Of a stretch of DNA of 32,431 bases, positions 1 to 7,034 are shown piece after piece; position 1 is the first letter of the stretch, and each line of letters opens with the position of its first letter. This DNA comes from Lachnospiraceae bacterium (GTDB lineage: Bacteria > Bacillota > Clostridia > Lachnospirales > Lachnospiraceae). The position numbers and the translations under genes are program-made. The notes under the pieces were generated by a model that made no database searches, was not told where the DNA came from, and saw only the letters and a list, made by a program, of their open reading frames with translations. Location of the stretch: positions 1 through 32,431 of the forward strand of contig JAJQCQ010000100.1 in assembly GCA_021202635.1 (NCBI GenBank), read 5' to 3'.

Positions 1-202
1 CTTTTTCAATATAATTTCCAAATTAGCCAGTGTGTCGTCTCAATCACAATGACAGCAATCAGATATACGACATACAGCTATGCCTGGTCACACCATCTGC
101 TGAACAGAGATTTTCACATTTGACATTCCCCCATCCCAATCTGCCGCGCTTTGCTGATGACGACATTTGGCGTTCTGACGTTTTTGCACATTTAGATGAT
201 AT

Positions 203-231
203 TTGACATTTGTCTCGTTTGGCATTATACT
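203..231 (+). promoter_or_regulatory. Sigma-A promoter of the TetR gene
   Basis: TTGACA at 203-208, a 17-bp spacer and TATACT at 226-231 form a near-consensus promoter. Transcription would start near 238, leaving a leader of about 97 nt before the ATG at 335. The upstream 1-200 shows no credible gene, only several ATTTGACATT or ATTTGGC-like words. Confidence 0.75.
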
Positions 232-270
232 GTTTTGAAATGAAATGTGCAAGGAACATTATTTTGAGCC

Positions 271-288
271 TTGTGCGATAATGCACAA
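271..288. promoter_or_regulatory. Palindromic operator candidate upstream of TetR gene
   Basis: TTGTGC-GATAAT-GCACAA is a perfect 6-bp inverted repeat with a 6-bp spacer, lying between the promoter and the start codon of the TetR-type regulator. Size and position suit an autoregulatory TetR operator; this is inference from placement only. Confidence 0.4.
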
Positions 289-334
289 AAGCGTCAAAAA
301 TGCTTCGTAAAATTTCCTGTGGAGAAGATCTGCC

Positions 335-943
335 ATGGACAAGAATCTGGATTTGCGCATCAGAAAGACATATATGTGTCTCATGAATGCATTGCTGGAG
401 CTTTTGAAAGAAAAAAGTTTTGAGGAAATCACTGTCAATGAGCTATGTGACAGGGCTCTGGTTGGGCGTGAAACCTTCTACAAGCATTTCGCGGATAAAT
501 ACGCATTCCTTTCCTTCGTGCTTAACGAGATGCTGAATCATTACATTGAGAAAGCTGAGGAGGAAAGCAACTCGCCTGATCCGCGTTCTTATTACGTTGC
601 CTTTTTTAAGGCATTCCTGCAATTCGTGGAAGAAAATACGGAATCTTTCGGTCCGCTTACCAGCAGCTCAATGACAGTCGTAATGCTGTTTTCTACATCT
701 GACGCAATATCTGACAAACTGGAGGAGCATCTCAGGGGAGATGCTGCCGCAGGGTACGTCCTTTCTGTTCGCCCTGTTTATGCTGCTCGATTTCTGACCG
801 GCGCCATGACGCAGTCAGCCAGATACCTTGTCGAACATCCGATTAAAGCAGAAAGGGATGAGATTGTAGAAAACATGAGCATTCTGATAGGGAAACTGTA
901 TGCTGCGGATGATGCATACAAAAATCCGATCGGAAAGGAATAG
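335..943 (+). CDS. TetR/AcrR family transcriptional regulator
   Basis: A 202-residue protein. Residues about 8-55 form a TetR-type helix-turn-helix (EITVNELCDRALVGRETFYKHF), with the usual recognition-helix ending in TFYKHF. The rest is the helical ligand-binding/dimer domain, like the short C-terminal domains of Firmicutes TetR proteins. ATG 335 is preceded by GGAGAAG at 320-326. It would act as a cytoplasmic DNA-binding repressor, probably of its own gene through the palindrome at 271-288. No export or enzyme gene follows it intact, only a gene-end relic, so its target cannot be named from context. The N-terminal DNA-binding domain is clear; the ligand is unknown. Confidence 0.85.
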   Translation: MDKNLDLRIRKTYMCLMNALLELLKEKSFEEITVNELCDRALVGRETFYKHFADKYAFLSFVLNEMLNHYIEKAEEESNSPDPRSYYVAFFKAFLQFVEENTESFGPLTSSSMTVVMLFSTSDAISDKLEEHLRGDAAAGYVLSVRPVYAARFLTGAMTQSARYLVEHPIKAERDEIVENMSILIGKLYAADDAYKNPIGKE

Positions 944-945
944 AA

Positions 946-1104
946 TATCAGCGGATACCAACTAAAGCAAAATACGAACTGGAAAATTATTTCCGGTACA
1001 TCATGAAAAAATACGGGCTGGATAACTGGGACGCCATGGACGACCGGGACAGGGAACTGGTGAAGACCTATATTCAGCCTAAAGGTCGTATAACCTACAT
1101 TTAA
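946..1104 (+). pseudogene. Relic of a coding 3' end, unknown family
   Basis: Directly after the TetR stop an open frame without a start runs to TAA at 1102-1104 and reads like real protein: LENYFRYIMKKYGLDNWDAM, then an acidic stretch, ending QPKGRITYI. It is followed 12 bp later by a terminator hairpin, as expected for the end of a gene. It looks like the surviving C-terminus of a gene whose front was lost when the TetR gene came to sit here. The family is not recognised. Confidence 0.35.
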
Positions 1105-1116
1105 AACCTGTTTCAG

Positions 1117-1137
1117 GCTCCCGGAAGGGAGCTTTTT
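1117..1137 (+). terminator. Rho-independent terminator
   Basis: GCTCCC (1117-1122), loop GGAA, GGGAGC (1127-1132), then TTTTT. It would end transcription from the TetR gene and the relic behind it. Confidence 0.75.
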
Positions 1138-1145
1138 CTTTTGGA

Positions 1146-1402
1146 GATTATGAGACTGAGATACTGGAGATTATGAAAAACTGGTAATTGACAGGGGATT
1201 CATATTTAAAATTCCGGGATAAAAAAAGGAGGGCCGAGGTCATGTCCTGTGACCTCGGCGAGTATGAAAAAGAAAGATTTATTTTAAGCACTTGCTGTTT
1301 GCTTCTGAAATAAAGAATATTATGGCTCTGTGAAGAAAAAATGATTGACTTGTGGAAAAACCGTAAACAGATTATGGCGGTTTTGTGTTTTGATAAATAC
1401 TG
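1146..1402. repeat. Dispersed ~255-bp repeat, copy 1
   Basis: This stretch recurs at 4511-4764 in the same orientation with most bases conserved. Both copies begin with the end of a reading frame (DYETEILEIMKNW then stop). Both then hold a hairpin (here 1233-1242 with 1250-1259, arms GCCGAGGTCA/TGACCTCGGC, a perfect 10-bp stem with a 7-nt loop) and a long AT-rich tail. The conserved gene end suggests the unit is the 3' end plus downstream region of a multicopy gene, or the end of a mobile element. The two copies flank the ATPase/nuclease gene and the transposase remnant. Confidence 0.75.
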
Positions 1403-1551
1403 AAAGTCAGAACCGTGAAATCAGAAATGGCAATAGCGGAATAAAGAAAGACGAAACGTTTGGACTTTTTTGCTAATAGAACGAATAATAAGATGGGGCA
1501 GATTTTGATGATATTTGTTTCAGTTGCTATCTTCTCAACAAAGGGAAAAAA

Positions 1552-1560
1552 GGTTATAAT
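1552..1560 (+). promoter_or_regulatory. -10 region for the ATPase/nuclease gene
   Basis: GGTTATAAT ends at about 1560, some 45 bp before the ATG at 1605; the -35 is weak. The remaining gap 1403-1550 is AT-rich with nothing else recognisable. Confidence 0.4.
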
Positions 1561-1604
1561 ATGCTAAAGGTGTGCGAAGGAACAGAAAGAACAGGGTGAG
1601 GTAG

Positions 1605-3200
1605 ATGGGTATTTATTTAAATCCGGGGAAAAAAGGATTTGAGACGATATTGAACGGCCTGTATGTTGATAAGACCGGACTGATCGACTATGTGAATAGT
1701 ACGCTGGATACACCGCTGAAGCTGACAAGTTTCAGCCGCCCACGGCGGTTTGGCAAGTCCTTTGCGGCCAAAATGCTGTGTGCCTACTATGACAGGAGTT
1801 GCGATTCACGTGCTCTGTTTGAGGGGCTGGAGATTTCAAAAAAACCATCCTTTGAGGAACATCTGAACCGGTATAATGTAATATATATGGATATTACATG
1901 GTTTATATCCCGGTCAAGAACCAGAAAGACCAATATTCTGGCAGATATGCAGACGGCGGTCATTCATGAGCTGAAAGAAGCATTTCCCGCTTATGCGAAA
2001 GAGAATGAAGTGTATCTTCCGGATGCGTTGATAGGTATCAGCCAGAAGACAGATAGAAAATTCTTTGTGATTATTGATGAATGGGATGCCCTGTTTCGGG
2101 AAGCGAAAGATGATGAGAAATTGCAGGAAGAATATGTCCAGCTGCTGAGAGGCTTGTTTAAGGGCGGTACGGCTACAGATGAAACGATCGTTGGAGCCTA
2201 TATGACAGGAATTCTTCCAATCAAAAAGTATGGTACCGAGTCAGCACTGACTGATTTTCAGGAGTATACTATGGTGAATCCGGACGAGCTGCTGCCTTAC
2301 GTGGGATTTTCAGAGAGGGAAGTACAAGAGCTTTGTGAACAGACAGGAGCCGATTATGAGAAAATGAGATGCTGGTACGATGGCTACTCTTTTGAAGGAT
2401 CGGAATCTGTATATAACCCCAATTCCGTTATGCTGGCAATCCGTAAGAAGAAGTTCAGGAATTACTGGGGGGCTTCTGAAACATTTGAATCATTGAAAAG
2501 CTATATTACAAGCGGCTTCGATGGCTTGAAGGATGCGATAATCCTGATGTTGGGAGGCCAGCACATTAAAGTGGATACCAGCACATTCCAGAATGACATC
2601 ATTTCTCTTGACAGCCGTGATGATGTGCTGACGTTATTAGTACATCTGGGGTATCTGGCATATGATGCGAACGAAGAAGAAGTATATATTCCGAATCTTG
2701 AGGTTGCGGATGCCTTTAAAACAGCGGTGAAAAGTACAAAGTGGAATGAAGTAAACAAGGCTTTGTCACAGTCAGATCAGCTGTTGAATGCAACGATTCA
2801 GGGCGATGCACAGACCGTTGTAGAAGCATTGGAACTCGCACATGAGACCTGTACATCCAGTCTGGAATACAATGATGAGAACTCGTTGAGCTGCGCAATT
2901 CTTCTGGCATATTACACAGCACAGAATTATTACGAGATATTCCGTGAATTGCCCGCAGGAAAAGGGTTTGCTGATTATGCCTTCATTCCGCGAAAGGAAA
3001 CTGACAAACCCGCGCTGCTTATAGAACTTAAATATAACAAGTCTGCGGATACCGCGATTCAACAGATACACGACAACCGCTATGATGGAAAGCTGAAAGG
3101 CTTCGGCGGCAGGGTAATGCTTGTCGGAGTAAACTATGATAAGGATGCGAAAGGCGAAAGCCGAAAGCATCATACGTGCATTATTGAAGAAGTAAAATAG
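1605..3200 (+). CDS. AAA-ATPase-like / PD-(D/E)XK nuclease superfamily protein
   Basis: A 531-residue protein of the family pairing an AAA-ATPase-like N-terminal domain (PF09820 type) with a C-terminal PD-(D/E)XK domain (PF08011 type). A P-loop variant, RPRRFGKS, lies at residues 45-52, and a Walker B-like FFVIIDEWDAL at about 153-163. The C-terminal nuclease fold shows GFADYAFIP with Asp 457 and the ELK triad end at 474-476 (ALLIELKYNK). Length is normal for the family. These proteins are numerous in Lachnospiraceae and Bacteroidetes; their cellular role is not established, and defence or mobile-element functions have been suggested. It stands alone between two copies of the ~255-bp repeat and near a transposase relic, which fits horizontal spread. 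Confidence 0.85.
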   Translation: MGIYLNPGKKGFETILNGLYVDKTGLIDYVNSTLDTPLKLTSFSRPRRFGKSFAAKMLCAYYDRSCDSRALFEGLEISKKPSFEEHLNRYNVIYMDITWFISRSRTRKTNILADMQTAVIHELKEAFPAYAKENEVYLPDALIGISQKTDRKFFVIIDEWDALFREAKDDEKLQEEYVQLLRGLFKGGTATDETIVGAYMTGILPIKKYGTESALTDFQEYTMVNPDELLPYVGFSEREVQELCEQTGADYEKMRCWYDGYSFEGSESVYNPNSVMLAIRKKKFRNYWGASETFESLKSYITSGFDGLKDAIILMLGGQHIKVDTSTFQNDIISLDSRDDVLTLLVHLGYLAYDANEEEVYIPNLEVADAFKTAVKSTKWNEVNKALSQSDQLLNATIQGDAQTVVEALELAHETCTSSLEYNDENSLSCAILLAYYTAQNYYEIFRELPAGKGFADYAFIPRKETDKPALLIELKYNKSADTAIQQIHDNRYDGKLKGFGGRVMLVGVNYDKDAKGESRKHHTCIIEEVK

Positions 3201-3461
3201 TATTCGCCCAAAATCTGGGATAGCGAGCAGAATCGACCGAAAAGAGCTTGACGCGGCCCACTTATTCTTTAAACTTAACAAAGGCTCATTTAGAGGGGCG
3301 CTACTGTGCAATTCCTGTATTTCGTCAGTTTCCTTTTCGGAAGGAGGAATAAGCGTCCCTTTGATTAGGAAGAACAGATCGAACTATATCGCAAATACTG
3401 AGACGTTCTATTTTGGGAGATCATTTTATATTGCAAGAAAGTCAATATAATCATAGCAATG

Positions 3462-3572
3462 TTGTTATGTTTTTGAGAAACATAAGAAAAATAAGATAAG
3501 AACATAAGAATTTGTCGATAATTTTCTTGCGTTCTTTCTTTGCTTCTTATGTTTTGTGTTATAACATAAGAA
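3462..3572. repeat. Cluster of inverted AACATAAGAA hairpins
   Basis: The word AACATAAGAA occurs at 3479-3488, 3501-3510 and 3563-3572, and its complement TTCTTATGTT at 3544-3553. A near copy, TTGTTATGTT, is at 3462-3471. They can form a TTATGTTT/AAACATAA hairpin (3463-3486) and a perfect 10-bp hairpin at 3544-3572. Alternatively 3501-3510 pairs with 3544-3553. No T-tract follows, so it does not look like a terminator; it may be a set of protein-binding sites or a mobile-element end. No gene is seen in 3201-3748. Confidence 0.5.
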
Positions 3573-3713
3573 CAGACAACAGAAGTTAAGGCGATTCATT
3601 GCGGTTGTTCTGAAAAACTATATGATACCATTTCTTCCTTTTCCATTCAAAATCTTTCCTGCTGAGGAATAGATATTGCACTGTAAAGGTCAGAATAAAA
3701 ATTCTATAATCGG

Positions 3714-3742
3714 TTGATTTTTTGTTGGGAATTGAGTATATT
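3714..3742 (+). promoter_or_regulatory. Promoter of candidate small RNA
   Basis: TTGATT (3714-3719), 17-bp spacer, TATATT (3737-3742). It lies just before a structured, non-coding stretch that ends in a terminator at 3951-3970. Confidence 0.45.
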
Positions 3743-3748
3743 ATCGAC

Positions 3749-3968
3749 AGGAAAGCAGGCGTCATCCTGCTGGTGTGACTGGCACCTAAAATCCGAAAGT
3801 GCTGCCGGACATTGGGCCGGAGAGTTGGCGGGCAACAGAAAAACCCGATAGCAAAGCAGTAGAACGATTGAAAGATCGGATGGAACTGAGAGTCGGCGGA
3901 CGACAGAAAAACCATAAGCGGAATCTGCTAAGATCGTGTTAGCTGGCACGAAAAGCGGTTTCGCTTTT
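3749..3968 (+). ncRNA. Candidate structured small RNA of about 220 nt
   Basis: No convincing reading frame, but a dense series of hairpins between a promoter and a terminator. These include AGCAGG/CCTGCT, GGTG/CACC, CGAT-TGAAAG-ATCG and a pair of related hairpins 68 nt apart. The first of that pair is GTTG-GCGGG-CAAC (3824-3836), the second GTCG-GCGGA-CGAC (3892-3904). Both are preceded by GAGA and followed by AGAAAAACC. The T-A to C-G change between the two stems keeps pairing, which argues for selection on RNA structure. It does not match any riboswitch or RNA class I can recall. It lies beside a transposase relic and may be a mobile-element-linked RNA. Confidence 0.45.
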
Positions 3969-3971
3969 TTA
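3951..3971 (+). terminator. Rho-independent terminator of the small RNA
   Basis: AAAAGCG (3951-3957), loop GTTT, CGCTTTT (3962-3968), followed by more T. It is the natural 3' end of the RNA starting near 3749. Confidence 0.65.
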
Positions 3972-4042
3972 TTATATAACTCAAACTTCGTAGCAAAAAA
4001 ATGCCTACGTACCTTGAAAACTCAATAAATATCGGAAATCAA

Positions 4043-4490
4043 TTAACTGTTAGAGGCCTTCAGTTGTCGCTGTATAGAGGGTGTGAGCACCGACAAAAAG
4101 GTGTCCACTAATTCTTCCATTTTTTCACTGCTTACAGAGAATTCTTCGGACATAATCTTACGAAACATGTCCATAATCAGGGTCAGTGCTTGCAACCAGG
4201 TAATATCTGCCAGCTCATCTGAAAAATAAAGGAATAATTCTCCCAGTGTGCGTGGATCTTCCTCCTCACGGTGTTCCACTGATAGCATCATATATCGTGT
4301 AAACACAATCGCAACGTGTGCAGTCATGGCATCATAAGAAAGCGACCGGCATTCTTTCGCAAGCCGGAGGTAGCTTTTGCATACCTTGAAAAAGCATTTT
4401 ATCCCACCGTTTTCCGTAAATTCGGATTACTTCGTTTTCATCAGAGTAGTGTCTGTAGACAGAATGCATAAGTACTCTTTTCGGTTTGTT
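4043..4490 (-). pseudogene. Decayed transposase C-terminus (IS4-like DDE family)
   Basis: The intact part (4043-4327) reads MTAHVAIVFTRYMML, then a stretch ending LADITW, the tail of IS4-like DDE transposases common in Lachnospiraceae. Upstream on the same strand the protein continues in other frames. CFFKVCKSYLRLAKECRS runs directly into the intact part, EVIRIYGKRWD precedes it in a second frame, and KEYLCILSTDTTL in a third. At least two frameshifts therefore separate recognisable transposase motifs, and the N-terminal half is gone. It is a dead insertion-sequence fragment next to copy 2 of the ~255-bp repeat. Confidence 0.7.
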
Positions 4491-4510
4491 CGGTTGCGTA
4501 CGTAAACAGA

Positions 4511-4764
4511 GACTACGAAACCGAGATACTGGAAATCATGAAAAACTGGTGATAGGCGGATGCCTCATACTCAAAATTCCGAGAAAAAAGGAGGGCCGAG
4601 GTCATGTTCTGTGACCCCGGCGAGTATGAAAAAGAAAGATTTATTTTAAGCACTTGCTGATTGCTTCAGAAATAGAGAATACTATGGCTCTGTGAAGAAA
4701 AAATGATTGACTTGTGGAAAAAACGTCAAGAGACTGTGGCAGTTTTGTGTTTTGATAAATATTG
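4511..4764. repeat. Dispersed ~255-bp repeat, copy 2
   Basis: Second copy of the element at 1146-1402, same orientation. It retains the frame end DYETEILEIMKNW and the hairpin (4595-4604 with 4612-4621), here with one mismatch in the stem. It also keeps the AT-rich tail, including GGCTCTGTGAAGAAAAAATG. It lies between the transposase relic and the HxlR gene. Confidence 0.75.
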
Positions 4765-4841
4765 TCGGATCTGATTTTCATCCATCCATCTGCTGTTTTA
4801 AATCGAAAAGGATGCCTTATAACTGCTGGATGGAGAAAAAA

Positions 4842-5180
4842 TCAAAAAGGAGTGGTTCGATTCTCATTTCCCCATTCGCATAATTTATCCAACACGAGGA
4901 CCAGCGAATGCCCTCTTTCCGTGAGCGAATACTCTACCTTCGGAGGGATTTGTGGGTATTCATGGCGAATGATCAGATTGTCAGTTTCCAGTTCTTTGAG
5001 ATTTTGGCTCAGCGTTTTATCGGCTACGTTTTTCAGGTATCTCCGCATCTGGTTAAAGCGCACTGGCTCGTATTCCATCAGGCAGTAAAGGATAATCGGC
5101 TTGTATTTGCCGGAAATAAGGGACAGGGTATAGCAATATCCGGTGTCTTCAAAGTTTGCGGTTTCTATATTTTTCTTCAT
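4842..5180 (-). CDS. HxlR-type winged-helix transcriptional regulator
   Basis: A 112-residue protein from ATG 5180, chosen because GGAGG lies about 8 bp upstream; an in-frame upstream ATG at 5267 would run through the promoter region. The HxlR signature is clear: SLISGKYKPIILYCL, then RFNQMRRYLKNVADKTLSQN as the DNA-binding helices, and a wing ending VEYSLTERGHSL. Members often sense reactive electrophiles, oxidants or aldehydes. This one has Cys at residues 16, 33 and 102, so redox sensing is possible but not shown. It is divergent from the flavin reductase/exporter pair and shares with it a 7-bp-arm palindrome, so it probably represses that operon and itself. Confidence 0.88.
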   Translation of the reverse strand: MKKNIETANFEDTGYCYTLSLISGKYKPIILYCLMEYEPVRFNQMRRYLKNVADKTLSQNLKELETDNLIIRHEYPQIPPKVEYSLTERGHSLVLVLDKLCEWGNENRTTPF

Positions 5181-5194
5181 GCTTACCTCCAGGT

Positions 5195-5221
5195 AAGTAC
5201 CTGACATAAAAGTTGGTACTT
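5195..5221. promoter_or_regulatory. Palindromic operator candidate in divergent HxlR promoter region
   Basis: AAGTACC (5195-5201) and GGTACTT (5215-5221) form a perfect 7-bp inverted repeat with a 13-bp spacer between the two divergent genes. HxlR/YodB-type regulators bind inverted GTAC-containing sites, so this is the likely operator. The right arm overlaps a possible -35 (TTGGTA) for the rightward operon. Confidence 0.6.
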
Positions 5222-5295
5222 GTTTTAAATCTGACACTATGATAGCATAGATGCAGCCAAAGGGCAATCAGAAAAAATCCAGGAGGTTTATTGAA

Positions 5296-5859
5296 ATGAG
5301 AAAAGATATAAAGACTACGGAAGCGATCTTTCCGATGCCGGTGCTGATGATTGCAACCTACAACGAGGATGGAAGCGTTAATGTCATGAACGCCGCGTGG
5401 GGAACCATGCTTGAAAGAAATCAGGTGATTTTGAACCTGACGGAGTCACATAAGACGGTAAAAAATATCAAATCAAGAAAGGCTTTTACAGTAAGTATTG
5501 CGGATGCAGCGCACGTAGTGGAAGCGGATTATTTTGGTGTTGTATCCGGGAATAACACTGCGGATAAATTTGAAAAGAGCGGTCTGACCACGACAAAGTC
5601 GGAATATGTGGATGCCCCGATTATCAATGAATTTCCCCTGTGTATGGAATGCGAATTTATCGAATATCAGGATGGAGAATTCGGTTGCGGGGTGATAGGT
5701 AAAGTAGTCAATACGACCGCAGATGAATCTGTTATGGATGGCGACAAGGTGAATATTTCAAAAGTTTCAGCTATCGCCTTTGACCCATATACGCATGGAT
5801 ATTACAAGGTTACGGATCGGGTAGGCGAAGCGTTCAGAGACGGTCTGAAACTGAAATAA
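5296..5859 (+). CDS. Flavin reductase-like / flavoredoxin family protein
   Basis: A 187-residue FMN-binding split-barrel protein of the flavin reductase-like family (PF01613 type). Typical features are the N-terminal FPMPVLMIATYNEDGSVNVM, a central NLTESHKTVKNIKSRKAFTV and a following DYFGVVSGNN. ATG 5296 is preceded by AGGAGG at 5281-5286; an in-frame ATG at 5251 has no such site. It would bind FMN in the cytoplasm and pass electrons to an unidentified partner. It is the first gene of a two-gene operon with the TauE/SafE exporter 15 bp downstream, divergent from the HxlR gene. This arrangement suggests a response to an oxidant or a sulfur compound. Confidence 0.85.
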   Translation: MRKDIKTTEAIFPMPVLMIATYNEDGSVNVMNAAWGTMLERNQVILNLTESHKTVKNIKSRKAFTVSIADAAHVVEADYFGVVSGNNTADKFEKSGLTTTKSEYVDAPIINEFPLCMECEFIEYQDGEFGCGVIGKVVNTTADESVMDGDKVNISKVSAIAFDPYTHGYYKVTDRVGEAFRDGLKLK

Positions 5860-5874
5860 CTGTGGAGGCGTTGT

Positions 5875-6636
5875 ATGGAAATCACTGCGCTGCAGTTTAT
5901 GATTATATGCCCGCTGGTGTTTCTGGCAGGCTTTGTGGATGCGGTTGCAGGCGGGGGCGGTTTAATTTCCCTGCCTGCTTATATGATTGCCGGCCTTCCT
6001 GTGCATATGGCGATTGGCACAAATAAACTCAGTTCAGGCATGGGAACCGCGCTGGCAACCTGGCGATTCGCCAGAAACGGATATATCATCTGGAAACAGG
6101 CGGCTTTATGTGTCTTATGCGCTTTGCTTGGTTCTGGTGTCGGAGCAAATCTGGCATTGATGATCAGCGATGAATATTTCAAAATCATTATGCTGGTCAT
6201 CCTGCCGATTACTGCGTTTTATGTGATGCGCGGTCATTCACTTGATATACAGAAGACTCCTTATAGCGAGAAAAAAACCACGATTTTAAGTATGATCGCT
6301 GCAACGGTGATTGGCGCTTACGATGGCTTTTATGGCCCGGGAACGGGTACATTCCTGTTGCTGCTGCTGACAGCCATTGCCCATATGCGGCTTACATCAG
6401 CAAACGGAGTGGCAAAGGTAATTAACCTGACAACGAATATCACTGCGCTTGCTGTCTATCTTCTGAATGGAAAAGTAATTTTTATTCTGGGGCTGGCGGC
6501 AGGGTGTTTCAGCATAGCAGGGAATTATGCTGGCACATGGTTCTTTGCGCGGTGGGGAGCAAAATCCGTAAAGCCGCTGATGTTGTTTGTTTTGATCATA
6601 TTCTTCATAAAGATATGTTCAGATTTGATTGCCTGA
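5875..6636 (+). CDS. TauE/SafE family (TSUP) membrane transporter
   Basis: A 253-residue polytopic membrane protein of the TSUP family (PF01925 type). The N-terminal repeat has the hallmark GFVDAVAGGGGLISLPAYM, followed by GTNKLSSGMGTALATWRF. The second half repeats the topology with GAYDGFYGPGTGTFLLLLLT. These proteins export sulfite, sulfoacetate or related organosulfur anions in characterised cases; the substrate here is unknown. A GTGGAGG site precedes ATG 5875, and the gene is probably translated with the upstream flavin reductase. Length is normal and no damage is seen. Confidence 0.9.
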   Translation: MEITALQFMIICPLVFLAGFVDAVAGGGGLISLPAYMIAGLPVHMAIGTNKLSSGMGTALATWRFARNGYIIWKQAALCVLCALLGSGVGANLALMISDEYFKIIMLVILPITAFYVMRGHSLDIQKTPYSEKKTTILSMIAATVIGAYDGFYGPGTGTFLLLLLTAIAHMRLTSANGVAKVINLTTNITALAVYLLNGKVIFILGLAAGCFSIAGNYAGTWFFARWGAKSVKPLMLFVLIIFFIKICSDLIA

Positions 6637-6656
6637 ATTGCTCAAAGATTTTCATA

Positions 6657-7019
6657 TTGGAAGCTACAGGAAAGGAACGAGGGAGAATAAATACGTCTGA
6701 CGCGCAACTTATAGCAGGGTTCTTTTGCCTGATCTTAGGGATTCTGGCAGTCGCATTCCTTCTTGTGTCTGTTTTGGTCAACAGAAGTGAGAAGAGGAAA
6801 GCCAGGGATATGGAAATATTTGATAACACTGGCCACAAGGAAGGCTGTCAGCAGGTGGGAGACCGTTGCGGTATTCAGTCAGAGAAACGGAATATTGGCT
6901 GCGGGATCGAGGACGAAAAGCCGCAGGAGCCGGAATCTGCGGCGGAAAACGAATCTTCTGCCAGGACAGGTTCAGGTTCCTGCGGCTGTTCCTTTTCCAC
7001 GAAACAGCGGAGCAGATAG
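6657..7019 (+). CDS. Possible small Cys-rich single-pass membrane protein
   Basis: An open frame runs from the exporter's end to TAG 7017-7019 and has no ATG before its hydrophobic segment. TTG 6657 is a possible start, or ATA 6687 behind a GGAACGAGGGA stretch; neither is convincing. The product would have one transmembrane helix (AGFFCLILGILAVAFLLVSV), a basic RSEKRKAR stop-transfer signal, and a hydrophilic tail with Cys at GCQQ, DRCG, GCG and SCGCS. The coherent membrane-plus-tail design argues for a real gene or one that has lost its start. It resembles in layout, but not in obvious sequence, the small Cys-rich membrane proteins next to transporters. Confidence 0.35.
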   Translation: MEATGKERGRINTSDAQLIAGFFCLILGILAVAFLLVSVLVNRSEKRKARDMEIFDNTGHKEGCQQVGDRCGIQSEKRNIGCGIEDEKPQEPESAAENESSARTGSGSCGCSFSTKQRSR

Positions 7020-7034
7020 CAATTTTTTGCGTTT

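Noticed and set aside
59-286. 75-codon minus-strand frame before the TetR gene
   Set aside because: It overlaps the TetR promoter and operator, has no ribosome binding site, and the composition is not protein-like.
3586-3949. Two minus-strand frames over the candidate small RNA
   Set aside because: No family, no ribosome binding site, and the interval has a better explanation as a plus-strand structured transcript.
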